A DNA stretch of 64,000 bases from Paenibacillus lupini (lineage in GTDB: Bacteria > Bacillota > Bacilli > Paenibacillales > Paenibacillaceae), in assembly GCF_011761355.1 (NCBI RefSeq), contig NZ_JAASRW010000009.1, positions 186,001 through 250,000 of the forward strand, written 5' to 3'. Positions 1 through 8,839 of this stretch are shown here, in pieces (position 1 is the stretch's first letter; each line of letters opens with the position of its first letter). The notes beneath the pieces were generated by a model. That model saw nothing but the letters and a program-made list of their open reading frames with translations, had not been told where the DNA came from and ran no database searches. A program made the translations under genes and the position numbers.

Positions 1-1
1 G

Positions 2-649
2 GAGAATGCTTCGAATTTGTGGGTGTCCGTCTACACCACCATTACGGAAGCGGTGCTCGGATTTCTTCTCAGCATTGTGCTGGGCGTTGGCTTCGCCATT
101 CTGCTCGCTAGCTCGAAGCTTATTGAACGGAGCGTCTATCCTTACGCCATTATTATGCAGACCATTCCGATTGTCGCGATTGCACCTATTATTGTCATTT
201 GGTTTGGTGCAGGCATGAACGCTATTATCATTATTGCTTTCCTAATCGGGTTTTTCCCGATGCTGTCCAATACGTTAATTGGTCTTAACTCGACCGACCA
301 CAACATGAAGAACCTCTTCTATCTTTACAATGCTTCCCCTCTTCAATCCATGCTCCGACTACGTATTCCAGCTGCTCTTCCTTACATCGTGGCGGGGCTG
401 AAAATCTCTTGTACACTCGCTGTTATCGGTGCCATTGTTGGTGAGTACATTGCCGGCATCGGTGGAGGAAAAGGTGGACTAGGCTATGCCATTACCGTTG
501 CTTCCTCTCGACTGCAAACTGCATATTTGTTCGCTTGCGGCTTATCTGCATCCCTGCTTGGCATCTTGTTCTTCCTGCTCGTTAATGCCTTTGCGAAATG
601 GATGCTCAGCTCTTGGCATGAATCCGAGATGAATTCCTCCGAAGGCTAA
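2..649 (+). CDS. ABC transporter permease, nitrate/sulfonate/pyrimidine type (5' end cut by window)
   Basis: Inner-membrane permease of the BPD_transp_1 (SsuC/TauC/ThiX-like) family. The frame is open from base 2 (E-N-A-S-N-L-W...), so the TTG at 17 is probably internal and the true start lies outside the window. About five hydrophobic segments are visible. The coupling region conserved in these permeases lies around L-R-I-P-A-A-L-P-Y (about residue 120). It is followed by a deaminase-family gene and a substrate-binding lipoprotein, so it should be the channel of that importer; the ATPase is presumably upstream. The substrate is inferred from neighbours only. Confidence 0.88.
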   Translation, partial: ENASNLWVSVYTTITEAVLGFLLSIVLGVGFAILLASSKLIERSVYPYAIIMQTIPIVAIAPIIVIWFGAGMNAIIIIAFLIGFFPMLSNTLIGLNSTDHNMKNLFYLYNASPLQSMLRLRIPAALPYIVAGLKISCTLAVIGAIVGEYIAGIGGGKGGLGYAITVASSRLQTAYLFACGLSASLLGILFFLLVNAFAKWMLSSWHESEMNSSEG

Positions 650-682
650 ATATTCCGGTCAAAAAGAAAGGAGAGATGTCGA

Positions 683-2017
683 TTGCAATCACTCCATCTG
701 GAAGCTATTAATGTGAAGCTTCCGCTTCAAGAAGGCGATGGGCTGTACACGGTGACGGTTAACGATGGCCGCTGGACGACGATTGAGCGGCAAGAGGGTA
801 TCCTTGTTTCTTCCGAGCATGTACCCATCCATTCGCTAGAGTTCGATGAACTGCGGACGACTGCTCTTATTGACCTTGATGGCAAAGTGATGCTGCCGGG
901 CTTCGTAGATGCCCATATGCATCTGGATAAAGCGTACTCGCTTCCTTGGGTCCGCAACCGATCGGGAACACTCCTAGAGGCAATCGAGAACTACCGCTCG
1001 GTTGCACCAACCTTTACGAAGGAAATCATTCGCGACCGTATCGTGAAAGCCGCATTAAGCTCGGCTTCTTACGGATCGGCTATGCTGCGCAGCCATCTCG
1101 ACGTGCCGGTGCATCTCGGGCGCGATATGGCGATGCGAACGATTGAGGCTGCACTAGAAGCAAGGGAGATCGTCAGCGGAACGATTGATATTCAATATTT
1201 CCCGATGTTCTTCTATGATCCCGCATACGAGCGCGAGCTGTCCGATTTTGCCTCCGAGGCCCTTCGTATGGGGATCGACGGGGTAGGCGGCTCACCACAT
1301 CTGTCCCCAAATCCGGAGACCAATATCGCTTGGGCGTTCAAGCTTGCTCAAAAATTTGATAAGCCAATTGATCTTCATTCGGATGAATCGGATGATCCAT
1401 CGACGAAGACGATTGATATCTACTGTGATTACGTGAGAGCAGGCGGATATGGAGGCCGAGCGACAGCCGGGCATCTTTGCTCCTTATCGGCCATGGAGCA
1501 TCATGAGGCGGAGCGGTTAATTGCGAAAATGGCGGATGCCGGAGTCGCGGCAGTCACTCTGCCGGCTGTGAACTTGTATTTGCAAGGTCGCGGAGATCGA
1601 GGGAATGTCCGGCGTGGAGTGACTCGTGTGCGTGAGCTGGCGGAAGCTGGCGTTGCTGTCGCTGCTGCTTCGGACAATATCCAAGACCCATTCCACCCGT
1701 TTGGCAAAGGAGATTTGCTGCAGATTGGTCTGATGACCGCTTACGCTGCTCATTTGGCCAAGGAGGAGGATATCGTCTCCGTGCTGCGAATGCTGACATC
1801 CATCCCTGCGGGAATTACAGGTTTGCAGAATTACGGGATAGCAGCCGGCAACCCGGCCAGCTTTGTCATTATGGATGCTCGCTCTGAAGAAGAGCTGTTC
1901 CAGGAGCTGCCGTCAACGCGATGGATTTATAACAAATCGAAGTGGACGTTTGCCTCAAAGCTAAGCCGATTCGGGATGGAGAACCCTTCCTTTGGAACAG
2001 CCATATCCCCGATCTAG
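683..2017 (+). CDS. Amidohydrolase, cytosine deaminase-like
   Basis: Metal-dependent hydrolase of the amidohydrolase superfamily, closest in style to cytosine deaminase/N-isopropylammelide hydrolases. Visible signatures are the metal-binding HMHLDK pair near residue 79, the HSDESDD segment, GHLCSL, and the C-terminal SDNIQDPFHPFGKGD loop carrying the metal-site Asp. Start: TTG at 683 is chosen because AAAGGAGAG ends about 9 nt upstream; the nearby ATG at 676 is out of frame and soon meets a stop. It lies 33 nt after the permease gene and 96 nt before the binding protein. It is a divergent relative of the CodA encoded at 3904, so the two may act on different pyrimidines. The substrate is not predictable from sequence alone. 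Confidence 0.85.
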   Translation: MQSLHLEAINVKLPLQEGDGLYTVTVNDGRWTTIERQEGILVSSEHVPIHSLEFDELRTTALIDLDGKVMLPGFVDAHMHLDKAYSLPWVRNRSGTLLEAIENYRSVAPTFTKEIIRDRIVKAALSSASYGSAMLRSHLDVPVHLGRDMAMRTIEAALEAREIVSGTIDIQYFPMFFYDPAYERELSDFASEALRMGIDGVGGSPHLSPNPETNIAWAFKLAQKFDKPIDLHSDESDDPSTKTIDIYCDYVRAGGYGGRATAGHLCSLSAMEHHEAERLIAKMADAGVAAVTLPAVNLYLQGRGDRGNVRRGVTRVRELAEAGVAVAAASDNIQDPFHPFGKGDLLQIGLMTAYAAHLAKEEDIVSVLRMLTSIPAGITGLQNYGIAAGNPASFVIMDARSEEELFQELPSTRWIYNKSKWTFASKLSRFGMENPSFGTAISPI

Positions 2018-2113
2018 ATTTAACCATACTTAGCGTGTTCCAAGGTGTCTTTCCCAGCAAGAGGGATGCACATATAGATTAGATAACTTAGAGGATAAGG
2101 GAGGAAGAGAAAC

Positions 2114-3112
2114 ATGCTGACAACAACTGGAGCAAAGAAAAAGATAGGTGGACTCACCGCGCTTCTGGCCGTAACCCTCAGTCTTACTGCCTGCGGCAGC
2201 AATAATTCGTCTGGGGATTCAAAGGAACTCACAAAGGTTAGTCAAGTGACCAACTGGTTCGCGGAGCCTGAGCATGGCGGACAATATGCAGCACTCTCCA
2301 AAGGCTTCTATGAAGAAGCGGGACTGGATATGACGATCCAATCCGGCGGACCAGGTGTCTCTTCCACCCAGATCGTCGCTGGAGGCAAGGCGGAGTTCGG
2401 CATGGGGCAGGCGGACGAGATTTTGCTGGCACGTCAGAACGGGATTCCGCTGGTTGCGATTGCGGCAACGTTCCAGAAAAATCCGCAAGGGATCATGTTC
2501 CACAAGGGGCAATACAAAGATATTACAGAACTTAACGGTAACAAAATCTTTGTTGGCAGCGGCGTCGTGTTCTGGGAGTACCTGAAGAAGGCTTACAGCC
2601 TCGACAAAGTGACCGAAATGAAATACACCGGTTCACTTGCTAACTTCGTGGCGGATCCAACGGCAGCGACTCAAATCTATGTCACTTCGGAGCCATTCTC
2701 GATGCAGCAGGAAGGGGTAGATGTGGATTATTTCCTCAACTACGACCTCGGTTATAAGCAATATGGCAATATCCTTTACACGACTGAGGACTACATGAAG
2801 AAACATCCGGATGTGGTAAAGGCTTATGTAGAAGCCTCCATTAAGGGCTGGGACTATTACAAAACCAATTCCGAAGAAATCAATAAAGTTATGCAAGAGA
2901 AAAATCCTGATCTGAAGCTGGAAGCGATGGCCTTTGGCGCCAAAGCCCAAGAGCCGCTTGTCTATGGCGGTGACGCTGAAGCGAACGGCGTTGGTTACAT
3001 GAGCAAAGATATTTGGTCCGGTCTGCAGGATCAGCTGATTGACATGGGACTGCTGAAGGACGCAGAGCCAATCGATGATGTCTTTACGAATGAGTTCTTG
3101 CCAGGCAAGTAA
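2114..3112 (+). CDS. ABC transporter substrate-binding lipoprotein, NMT1/THI5-like
   Basis: Extracytoplasmic solute receptor anchored as a lipoprotein: basic N-terminus, hydrophobic core and lipobox L-T-A-C near residue 27, then a Ser/Asn-rich tether. The body matches the NMT1/THI5-like fold (WFAEPEHGGQYAA near residue 50, GVSSTQIVAGGKAEFGMGQAD near 80), a family that binds pyrimidines, thiamine precursors, nitrate or sulfonates. A good RBS (GGGAGGAAGAG) precedes the ATG. It sits in the operon with the permease and two deaminases, which favours a pyrimidine-like ligand. That is inference from context. Confidence 0.88.
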   Translation: MLTTTGAKKKIGGLTALLAVTLSLTACGSNNSSGDSKELTKVSQVTNWFAEPEHGGQYAALSKGFYEEAGLDMTIQSGGPGVSSTQIVAGGKAEFGMGQADEILLARQNGIPLVAIAATFQKNPQGIMFHKGQYKDITELNGNKIFVGSGVVFWEYLKKAYSLDKVTEMKYTGSLANFVADPTAATQIYVTSEPFSMQQEGVDVDYFLNYDLGYKQYGNILYTTEDYMKKHPDVVKAYVEASIKGWDYYKTNSEEINKVMQEKNPDLKLEAMAFGAKAQEPLVYGGDAEANGVGYMSKDIWSGLQDQLIDMGLLKDAEPIDDVFTNEFLPGK

Positions 3113-3193
3113 TTGTTGAAAATAGAGTGGACTAAGGCTGGAGCCGCCGCATGCTGGTATGCGCGGCTCTCGCTTTATCAAGGGGAGATAGGA

Positions 3194-3889
3194 ATGGCAA
3201 ACGTACTGGTCATCTATTTCAGCGCGTACGGACATATTCACAAGATGGCGGAGGCTGCTGCAGAAGGGGCAGTCAGCGAGGGGCATGTGGCAAAGCTGGT
3301 GCGCATTCCTGATTTTCTCCATCCGGACAACATTACGGCGCTGCTAGATCATCCGGAACGCAGGCGTGGGGCTGAGAACAGTGGATTGTCCAGCACTTTC
3401 CGGGTCGGAGGCAGATGGGAAAAGTATGAAGCGGCGCAAGAGGTTCAACAGTCTGTTCCGCTGGCAACCGCTGATGATTTGCGCTGGGCCGACGGTATTG
3501 TGTGGGGCTTTCCGACGTATTATGGCTCTATGCCTGCACAAGTGAAGTCATTCCTTGATTTGTCGGGCAGTTTATGCGCGAGTGGGGAGCTGGAGGGGAA
3601 GCCAACCGGCGTTATGACGAGTGCTGGATCTATTCATACAGGACATGAGGCGACGATATTAACCTCAATCGTACCGCTCTTACACTTCGGAATGGTGTAT
3701 GTGGGATTGCCGTATTCGCAAAATCCGGAATATTTGACGGCTGATGCGATCGGCGGTTCACCTTATGGGCCGTCTACGTTAGCGGGTCCTGACAGTTCTC
3801 GATCGCCAGATGAGCGTGAGCTGCGGATGGCTGGAAGGCTGGGTGCTAGAGTAGCAAGATTTGCAGCAGCAACCATAGGCATAAAATGA
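3194..3889 (+). CDS. WrbA-like flavodoxin-fold NAD(P)H:quinone oxidoreductase
   Basis: Cytoplasmic FMN protein of the WrbA/flavodoxin-like family. The N-terminal strand-loop VIYFSAYGHIHKMA is the FMN phosphate-binding loop. FPTYYGSMPAQVK (about residue 104) and TSAGSIHTGHEAT (about residue 140) match the conserved WrbA FMN-binding loops. Start: ATG 3194 with AGGGGAGATAGG just upstream is chosen over a TTG at 3113, which would add 27 residues without an RBS. A partial GC-rich hairpin (about 3140-3166) separates it from the binding-protein gene but has no T-run. Its stop overlaps the region where codA begins, so it is probably co-transcribed with codA. Its role in pyrimidine use is unclear. Confidence 0.83.
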   Translation: MANVLVIYFSAYGHIHKMAEAAAEGAVSEGHVAKLVRIPDFLHPDNITALLDHPERRRGAENSGLSSTFRVGGRWEKYEAAQEVQQSVPLATADDLRWADGIVWGFPTYYGSMPAQVKSFLDLSGSLCASGELEGKPTGVMTSAGSIHTGHEATILTSIVPLLHFGMVYVGLPYSQNPEYLTADAIGGSPYGPSTLAGPDSSRSPDERELRMAGRLGARVARFAAATIGIK

Positions 3890-3903
3890 ATGGCGGGGAT
3901 ACA

Positions 3904-5199
3904 ATGACGATACCATTTGATTTAATTCTTTCTCAGGTAAGGCTGCCTGGCAGCAACGGAGTGACAACAGACATTGGGATTACCGGTGGTATAATTGCTG
4001 CAATCGGCAGCTTGGCTGGATCCGCCTCCAAGGAAATCGTTCATACCCAAGGGAAATTGCTGATCCCTCCATTCGTTGAATCCCATGTTCATCTAGATAC
4101 GACCTTAACGGCGGGTGATCCCCTATGGAATGAAAGCGGCACGTTATCGGAAGGGATATCGATCTGGACTTCCCGTAAAAAACAGCTTACGCGTGAGGAC
4201 GTCCTCACACGAGCGGAGCGTACGTTAAAGCTGTTTCTCGGCTATGGTGTTCTACACCTGCGCGCAATGGTCGATATCGGCGATCCTCAGCTTACAGCGC
4301 TGCGGGCTGTGTTGGAATTGAAGGAGCGTTATCGGGAGCTCATGAATATCCAAGTCATCGCTTTTCCGCAGGACGGCATTGTTGCTTGCCCGGATAATGA
4401 AGCCCGGATGGAAGAGGCGCTTCGGCTTGGAGCAGATGGTGTCTCTGCAGTTCCTCATCTGGAGCGGACCCGTGAGGATGGCGTGTTAAGCCTTCGTAAA
4501 GCATTTGGCATGGCAGAGCGTTACGGTGCGTTTGTTCACGTCTTCTGCGACGAGACAGATGATGAAGCTTCTCGTTTCCTTGAGGTATGCGCCTCACTTG
4601 CCTTATCGACCGGTCTTGGTGCGAAGGTAACTTGCGCTCATGCGAATGCTGCCGCTTATTATAATGAGCCGTACTTTCAGAAGCTGCTAGGTCTAGTGCA
4701 TCAATCCGGTATTTCAATTGTGGCCTGCCCGCTTATCAATAGCGTCATGCAGGGGCGGTACGATACGAATCCGAAGGGGCGGGGCATTACCCGTATTCAA
4801 GATTTCCACCGGGCGGGCGTTAACGTTGCGCTGGCACATGACGATATCCGCACTCCATTTTATCCGCTTGGAACAGGAAATCCGCTGGATGCTGCTCATA
4901 TGGCAGCTCACTTGGCTCATATGTCCGGCCGACAGGATCTGCACGATCTCGTTGGCATGATCACAACAGGCGGAGCCAAAGCTATGAATATAGGGAAAAC
5001 ATACGGCTTCGACAATGGCTTGCTTCGAATTGGTGACCCTGCGTCATTCCTGCTGTTTGATGCGGCTGATACAGGCGAATTAATCCGAACGCGCCAAGCA
5101 CCACGCTGCGTATATCGGAAAGGCTTGCAGGTCGCAGAGACAAAGCCTGCTGTCACGAGTCTTCTGAGTACAGCGGAAGGAAGAATTACGATTCCTTAA
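3904..5199 (+). CDS. codA: Cytosine deaminase
   Basis: Zinc/iron amidohydrolase that converts cytosine to uracil in pyrimidine salvage. The sequence follows E. coli CodA closely: PPFVESHVHLDTT with metal His at residues 61 and 63, FPQDGI, HVFCDETDDE with metal His and catalytic Glu, GRYDTNPKGRGITR, and HDDIRTPFYPLGTGN carrying the metal Asp. Length (431 aa) also fits. Start: ATG 3904 places the metal His pair almost exactly as in E. coli CodA and has a GGCGGGG RBS; an in-frame ATG at 3886 overlapping the wrbA stop is the alternative. A perfect terminator hairpin follows. Confidence 0.9.
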   Translation: MTIPFDLILSQVRLPGSNGVTTDIGITGGIIAAIGSLAGSASKEIVHTQGKLLIPPFVESHVHLDTTLTAGDPLWNESGTLSEGISIWTSRKKQLTREDVLTRAERTLKLFLGYGVLHLRAMVDIGDPQLTALRAVLELKERYRELMNIQVIAFPQDGIVACPDNEARMEEALRLGADGVSAVPHLERTREDGVLSLRKAFGMAERYGAFVHVFCDETDDEASRFLEVCASLALSTGLGAKVTCAHANAAAYYNEPYFQKLLGLVHQSGISIVACPLINSVMQGRYDTNPKGRGITRIQDFHRAGVNVALAHDDIRTPFYPLGTGNPLDAAHMAAHLAHMSGRQDLHDLVGMITTGGAKAMNIGKTYGFDNGLLRIGDPASFLLFDAADTGELIRTRQAPRCVYRKGLQVAETKPAVTSLLSTAEGRITIP

Positions 5200-5204
5200 A
5201 TAAC

Positions 5205-5232
5205 AAAAAGAGTGCCTGCGGGCACTCTTTTT
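5205..5232 (+). terminator. Intrinsic terminator after codA
   Basis: AAAAAGAGTGCC-tgcg-GGCACTCTTTTT is a perfect 12-bp stem with a 4-nt loop and T-run just after the codA stop. It closes the pyrimidine operon. Confidence 0.95.
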
Positions 5233-5324
5233 GTGTTTCATGTAAGATGAGGGCGGCCAGCATATATAAAGGACACGCCGCATAAGACGTAAGTAGTCGA
5301 TTTTTCGAGGGGTGTTGCAAGCCG

Positions 5325-6620
5325 ATGAGCAGGAAATTTATCAATTCTCCAACTGCCTATGCGCTGGGCATGTTTGCGATGATGGTGCCAAGTCAGGCTT
5401 TTGCGTCCTTCTTTAATTACTACTACGTGGAAAAGCTGGGCCTCAGCCTTGGGTTAGCCACGATTGCACGTACGATCTATCTGATCTGGGATGCGGTCAA
5501 CAATCCGATGGCCGGTTATTTGTCCGACAGGACCCGTACGCGTTATGGCCGGCGGCGGCCGTGGATTTTTTTCTCCACGCCAGCTTTTATGCTCGTATTC
5601 ATCATGGTCTTCTCCGTTCCGAAGGGGCTTGGCAATACGGAGCTATTCGTCTGGCTGCTTACTTCCTTGGTTCTGTTCGAAGGAATCGCAACGCTGTTGT
5701 GGGTAAACTATGGGGCGTTGTTTCCAGAATTGTTCGAGGGAGATCGGCTGCGGGCGAAAGCATCCGCGGTCCAGCAGGGATTCCAGATCGTAGCGATCTT
5801 AATTGGAACAGCTCTGACTCCAATTCTGTACGAGGCGATTGGCTTCGGATGGATGTCAGTTATATACTCGCTTATCTTCGGTATATTCATGACCTGGTTT
5901 GCCCTCTCCGTGCGGGAGAAGGACAGCACCCATCGGGAGGCGCCAATGCCGCTTCTTGCATCGTTTCGTGAAACACTCAAGAATAAGCCTTTCTGGATAT
6001 TTAATATCGCAGGCTCTTTTGCACAGACGGTGAATGGTCTACTCGCAGCCTTACTTCCCTTCTATGCTAAATATGCGCTCAACATCTCGGAGGGAGAGGT
6101 ATCCATCCTGATGGGAGCTGTCTTCGTTTCCATTATTCCGCTGGTAGCGGTATGGTATTTGATCTCCCGGAAGCTTGGTGGTCTTCACAGCTGGCGGCTT
6201 GCGCTCGCCGTATATGCGGTGTCCGTTATTCCGCTTTGGTTCGCAGGTAATCTTGGCAGCGGCATTGCTGCTGGTATTGTTGTTGGCTTTGGCATGGCGG
6301 GCTTTCTGGTCACTCCGGCTATGCTTAGTGCTCGTATTATTGATCTTGACGCGGAGAGGACCGGGCAAAGAAGAGAAGGCATTTACACTGCGGTTGCTGG
6401 TTTCATTACGCGGTCGAGTGGACTTATTGCAGCGCTGGCTTTCTGGATTGTTGGTCTTATTTACGGCTATCAGAGTGGTGATGAGCCTGGACCTCATCCG
6501 GAGACAACCTTCCGCGTACTGATCTGTATGGTGCCATTTATTTTATTAATCGTGTCATTTGTTATCTCCTTGTTTATGAGGAATTTAGAAGCACGTGGCC
6601 AATCGGACCAGGCGGTATGA
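5325..6620 (+). CDS. MFS/GPH-family sugar:cation symporter-like transporter
   Basis: Integral membrane protein of 431 aa with about 12 hydrophobic segments. The N-terminal half has GPH (MelB/GusB-type) features: an aromatic FNYYYVEKLGL loop, D-A-V-N-N-P-M-A-G-Y near residue 55 and the basic DRTRTRYGRRRPWI loop near residue 68, which are hallmarks of this transporter class. A terminator precedes it and it has its own RBS (GGGGTG), so it is probably an independent unit. The transported substrate cannot be read from the sequence; sugars or glycosides are typical for the family. Confidence 0.85.
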   Translation: MSRKFINSPTAYALGMFAMMVPSQAFASFFNYYYVEKLGLSLGLATIARTIYLIWDAVNNPMAGYLSDRTRTRYGRRRPWIFFSTPAFMLVFIMVFSVPKGLGNTELFVWLLTSLVLFEGIATLLWVNYGALFPELFEGDRLRAKASAVQQGFQIVAILIGTALTPILYEAIGFGWMSVIYSLIFGIFMTWFALSVREKDSTHREAPMPLLASFRETLKNKPFWIFNIAGSFAQTVNGLLAALLPFYAKYALNISEGEVSILMGAVFVSIIPLVAVWYLISRKLGGLHSWRLALAVYAVSVIPLWFAGNLGSGIAAGIVVGFGMAGFLVTPAMLSARIIDLDAERTGQRREGIYTAVAGFITRSSGLIAALAFWIVGLIYGYQSGDEPGPHPETTFRVLICMVPFILLIVSFVISLFMRNLEARGQSDQAV

Positions 6621-6658
6621 TATGATAATGGCAAATTCAACAGACCAAGGGGAAACGC

Positions 6659-8620
6659 ATGAAGCATGTAACGATTGGAATGTTTGCGCATGTCGATGCG
6701 GGCAAGACGACGCTGGCAGAACAACTGCTGTATCATACGAACAGTATTCGGGAGCGGGGAAGAGTCGATCATAAGGACGCTTACCTCGACAGCCATGATA
6801 TCGAACGGGCTAGAGGGATTACGGTATTTGCTGATCAGGCCATTATGACGTATAAGGGGGCTGCTTATTATTTAATTGATACACCGGGGCATGTCGATTT
6901 CTCACCAGAGATGGAACGGGCTGTTCAGGTAATGGACTATGCGGTTCTCGTAGTGAGCGCTGTAGAAGGGGTTCAGGGACATACGGAAACAGTGTGGCAG
7001 CTGCTTCAAAAGAATCGCATACCAACCTTTATATTCATAAACAAAACCGACCGGACCGGGGCAGACGTAGACCGTGTGCTTGAGGAAATTAGAATGCATT
7101 TGACGACTGATGTTTGTATGCTTACGGGCAGCTTCGCCGGCGGCCAAGTAGGGGAAGCTCTGATGGAAAGTCTGGCGGAGCGGGATGAACAATTGCTGGA
7201 CACTTTTCTAGCGGGTACAGGAGATCAGGCCTTTTGGCTGCAGGCGCTTCAGGAAATGATCCGGAGTGGTCAGCTGTATCCTTGCGCCAGTGGCTCGGCT
7301 TTGCAGGATGTTGGCGTCATTGAGCTGTTAGAACAGCTGCATCTGCTTACAATTGTTGATTATAACGAGCAGGCTCCATTCGGAGGACGTGTCTATAAAA
7401 TCCGCCATGACAGCAATGGTACACGTTTAACCTATATTAAGGCCTTGAGCGGTACGCTAAAAGTTCGCGATGAACTCAGCTATAGCAGTGGGAATGATGA
7501 GGACCAGCTACTCGAAAAAGCAACCCGGTTCCTGCTTGTTAACGGAAGCAAATCGCAGGCCGTAGACCTGGTCACAGCAGGTGATCTGTTTGCTGTGGTT
7601 GGACTTTCCGGTGCCGAGGCGGGGCAAGGCGTTGGCCTTTATTCGGACAAGCTGGCTTATGAACTTGTACCGGCACTTACGTCGAAGGTTATTTTTCTTG
7701 AATCGCTTCATGTGAAGGATGTGCTGAAAGCTTTCCGTATTCTGAATGCGGAGGACCCGTCTTTGAATGTTCTCTGGGAGGAGAGCCTGCAGGAGATCCA
7801 TATTCATGTGATGGGCCTCATTCAGCTTGAGGTGCTGCAGCAATTGGTGAAGGAGCGGTTCCAGCTTGAGGTTACCTTTGGCAGCCCAGAAATTCTGTAC
7901 AAAGAAACGATTGCTAGCACAGTGAGAGGTTATGGCCACTTTGAGCCTTTGAGACATTATGCCGAAGTCCATCTGCTGCTAGAGCCGGGAGAGCGGGGCA
8001 GTGGGATTACCTATCATAATGCCTGCCATCCGAATGATCTCACCATCGGCAATCAGAATCTGGTTGAGACGCATCTGTTTGAACGCGAGCATCATGGCTT
8101 GCTTACCGGCATGCCGCTTACGGATATAAAAGTGACACTGCTGACGGGCGCTGCCCACAATGAGCATACACATGGCGGCGACTTTCGGGAGGCGACATTC
8201 CGGGCGTTGAGGCAAGGCCTTGAGAAGGCGGAAAATATGGTGCTTGAGCCATTTTACGAGTATAAAATTAAGGTTGAGCTTGATCATCTGGGTAAAGTAT
8301 TATCGGATCTTCAGCGCGCATCCGGACAGTTTGATCCGCCGCATACGACCGCCACTCATGCGGTAGTTACAGGCAAGGTGCCTGTCGCTACCTTTATGGA
8401 TTACAACACGGAGCTTGCTGCCTATACTCATGGCAGAGGAAGCATTCAGCTTGTTTTCGCCGGTTATGACCGCTGTCACAATGAGCAAGAAGTCATTGAG
8501 CGCAAGGGCTATCGAAAGGATGCAGATCCGCTGTACAGCTCATCTTCGATTTTTTGTGCGAAGGGCAGCGGCTATACGGTACCTTGGGATGAAGCGGAAG
8601 CGAAGATGCATCTGCTGTAA
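6659..8620 (+). CDS. TetM-like translational GTPase (EF-G family)
   Basis: Ribosome-associated GTPase with EF-G/Tet(M) architecture (653 aa, Tet(M) is about 640). G1 AHVDAGKTT (10-18), G2 RGIT (52-55), G3 DTPGHVDF (74-81) and G4 NKTD (128-131) are intact. Domain IV differs from true Tet(M): where Tet(M) has the drug-displacing loop with Y-S-P-V-S-T-P-A-D-F-R, this protein reads H-N-E-H-T-H-G-G-D-F-R, and it ends with GSGYTVPWDEAE. This is the pattern of the chromosomal TetM-like subgroup in Clostridia and Bacillales that lacks the resistance loop. Tetracycline resistance should therefore not be assumed. RBS AAGGGGAA precedes the ATG. Confidence 0.85.
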   Translation: MKHVTIGMFAHVDAGKTTLAEQLLYHTNSIRERGRVDHKDAYLDSHDIERARGITVFADQAIMTYKGAAYYLIDTPGHVDFSPEMERAVQVMDYAVLVVSAVEGVQGHTETVWQLLQKNRIPTFIFINKTDRTGADVDRVLEEIRMHLTTDVCMLTGSFAGGQVGEALMESLAERDEQLLDTFLAGTGDQAFWLQALQEMIRSGQLYPCASGSALQDVGVIELLEQLHLLTIVDYNEQAPFGGRVYKIRHDSNGTRLTYIKALSGTLKVRDELSYSSGNDEDQLLEKATRFLLVNGSKSQAVDLVTAGDLFAVVGLSGAEAGQGVGLYSDKLAYELVPALTSKVIFLESLHVKDVLKAFRILNAEDPSLNVLWEESLQEIHIHVMGLIQLEVLQQLVKERFQLEVTFGSPEILYKETIASTVRGYGHFEPLRHYAEVHLLLEPGERGSGITYHNACHPNDLTIGNQNLVETHLFEREHHGLLTGMPLTDIKVTLLTGAAHNEHTHGGDFREATFRALRQGLEKAENMVLEPFYEYKIKVELDHLGKVLSDLQRASGQFDPPHTTATHAVVTGKVPVATFMDYNTELAAYTHGRGSIQLVFAGYDRCHNEQEVIERKGYRKDADPLYSSSSIFCAKGSGYTVPWDEAEAKMHLL

Positions 8621-8647
8621 TGTTGGTTTCTCTGATTACCTGATTTC

Positions 8648-8700
8648 CTAACGAACCGCGGACACGCTATTCTGTGAAAGCTGATACTGCGGTTCGTTAG
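8648..8700. repeat. 12-bp-arm inverted repeat with 29-nt loop
   Basis: CTAACGAACCGC (8648-8659) is perfectly complementary to GCGGTTCGTTAG (8689-8700), and the pairing extends by TTT/AAA after one bulge. It lies 28 nt after the stop of the TetM-like gene. It lacks a T-run on either strand, so it is not a typical terminator; it may be an interspersed repeat or an mRNA 3' stabiliser. Confidence 0.75.
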
Positions 8701-8754
8701 AAACCAAAAAGGTGATAAACAGCAGATCTTCGTTATCTAGTTAAAGTGCTCGGG

Positions 8755-8809
8755 TTGTCGCAATGTGTGTGCAATTGGTATACTAACGATAAATAAGTGA
8801 TTCATCACT
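8755..8809 (+). promoter_or_regulatory. Promoter and operator of the tetR gene at 8840
   Basis: TTGTCG (8755-8760), an 18-nt spacer and TATACT (8779-8784) form a sigma-A-like promoter. The inverted repeat AGTGATTCATCACT (8796-8809) lies over the expected transcription start. It shares the AGTGAT...ATCACT arms with two palindromes upstream of the next gene, which points to autoregulation. Confidence 0.7.
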
Positions 8810-8839
8810 AAATTACAGGTGACAGAGGAGCGATGGACG

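Noticed and set aside
3140..3166. Terminator between the binding-protein gene and wrbA
   Set aside because: The stem AGCCG-CGCAT/ATGCG-CGGCT is bulged and lacks a T-run; read-through is expected.
2633..3322. 229-codon minus-strand frame over the binding protein and wrbA
   Set aside because: Crosses two well-supported genes and has no recognisable domain or RBS.
6659..8620. Calling the GTPase a tetracycline-resistance determinant
   Set aside because: The domain IV loop needed for drug displacement in Tet(M)/Tet(O) is not present.
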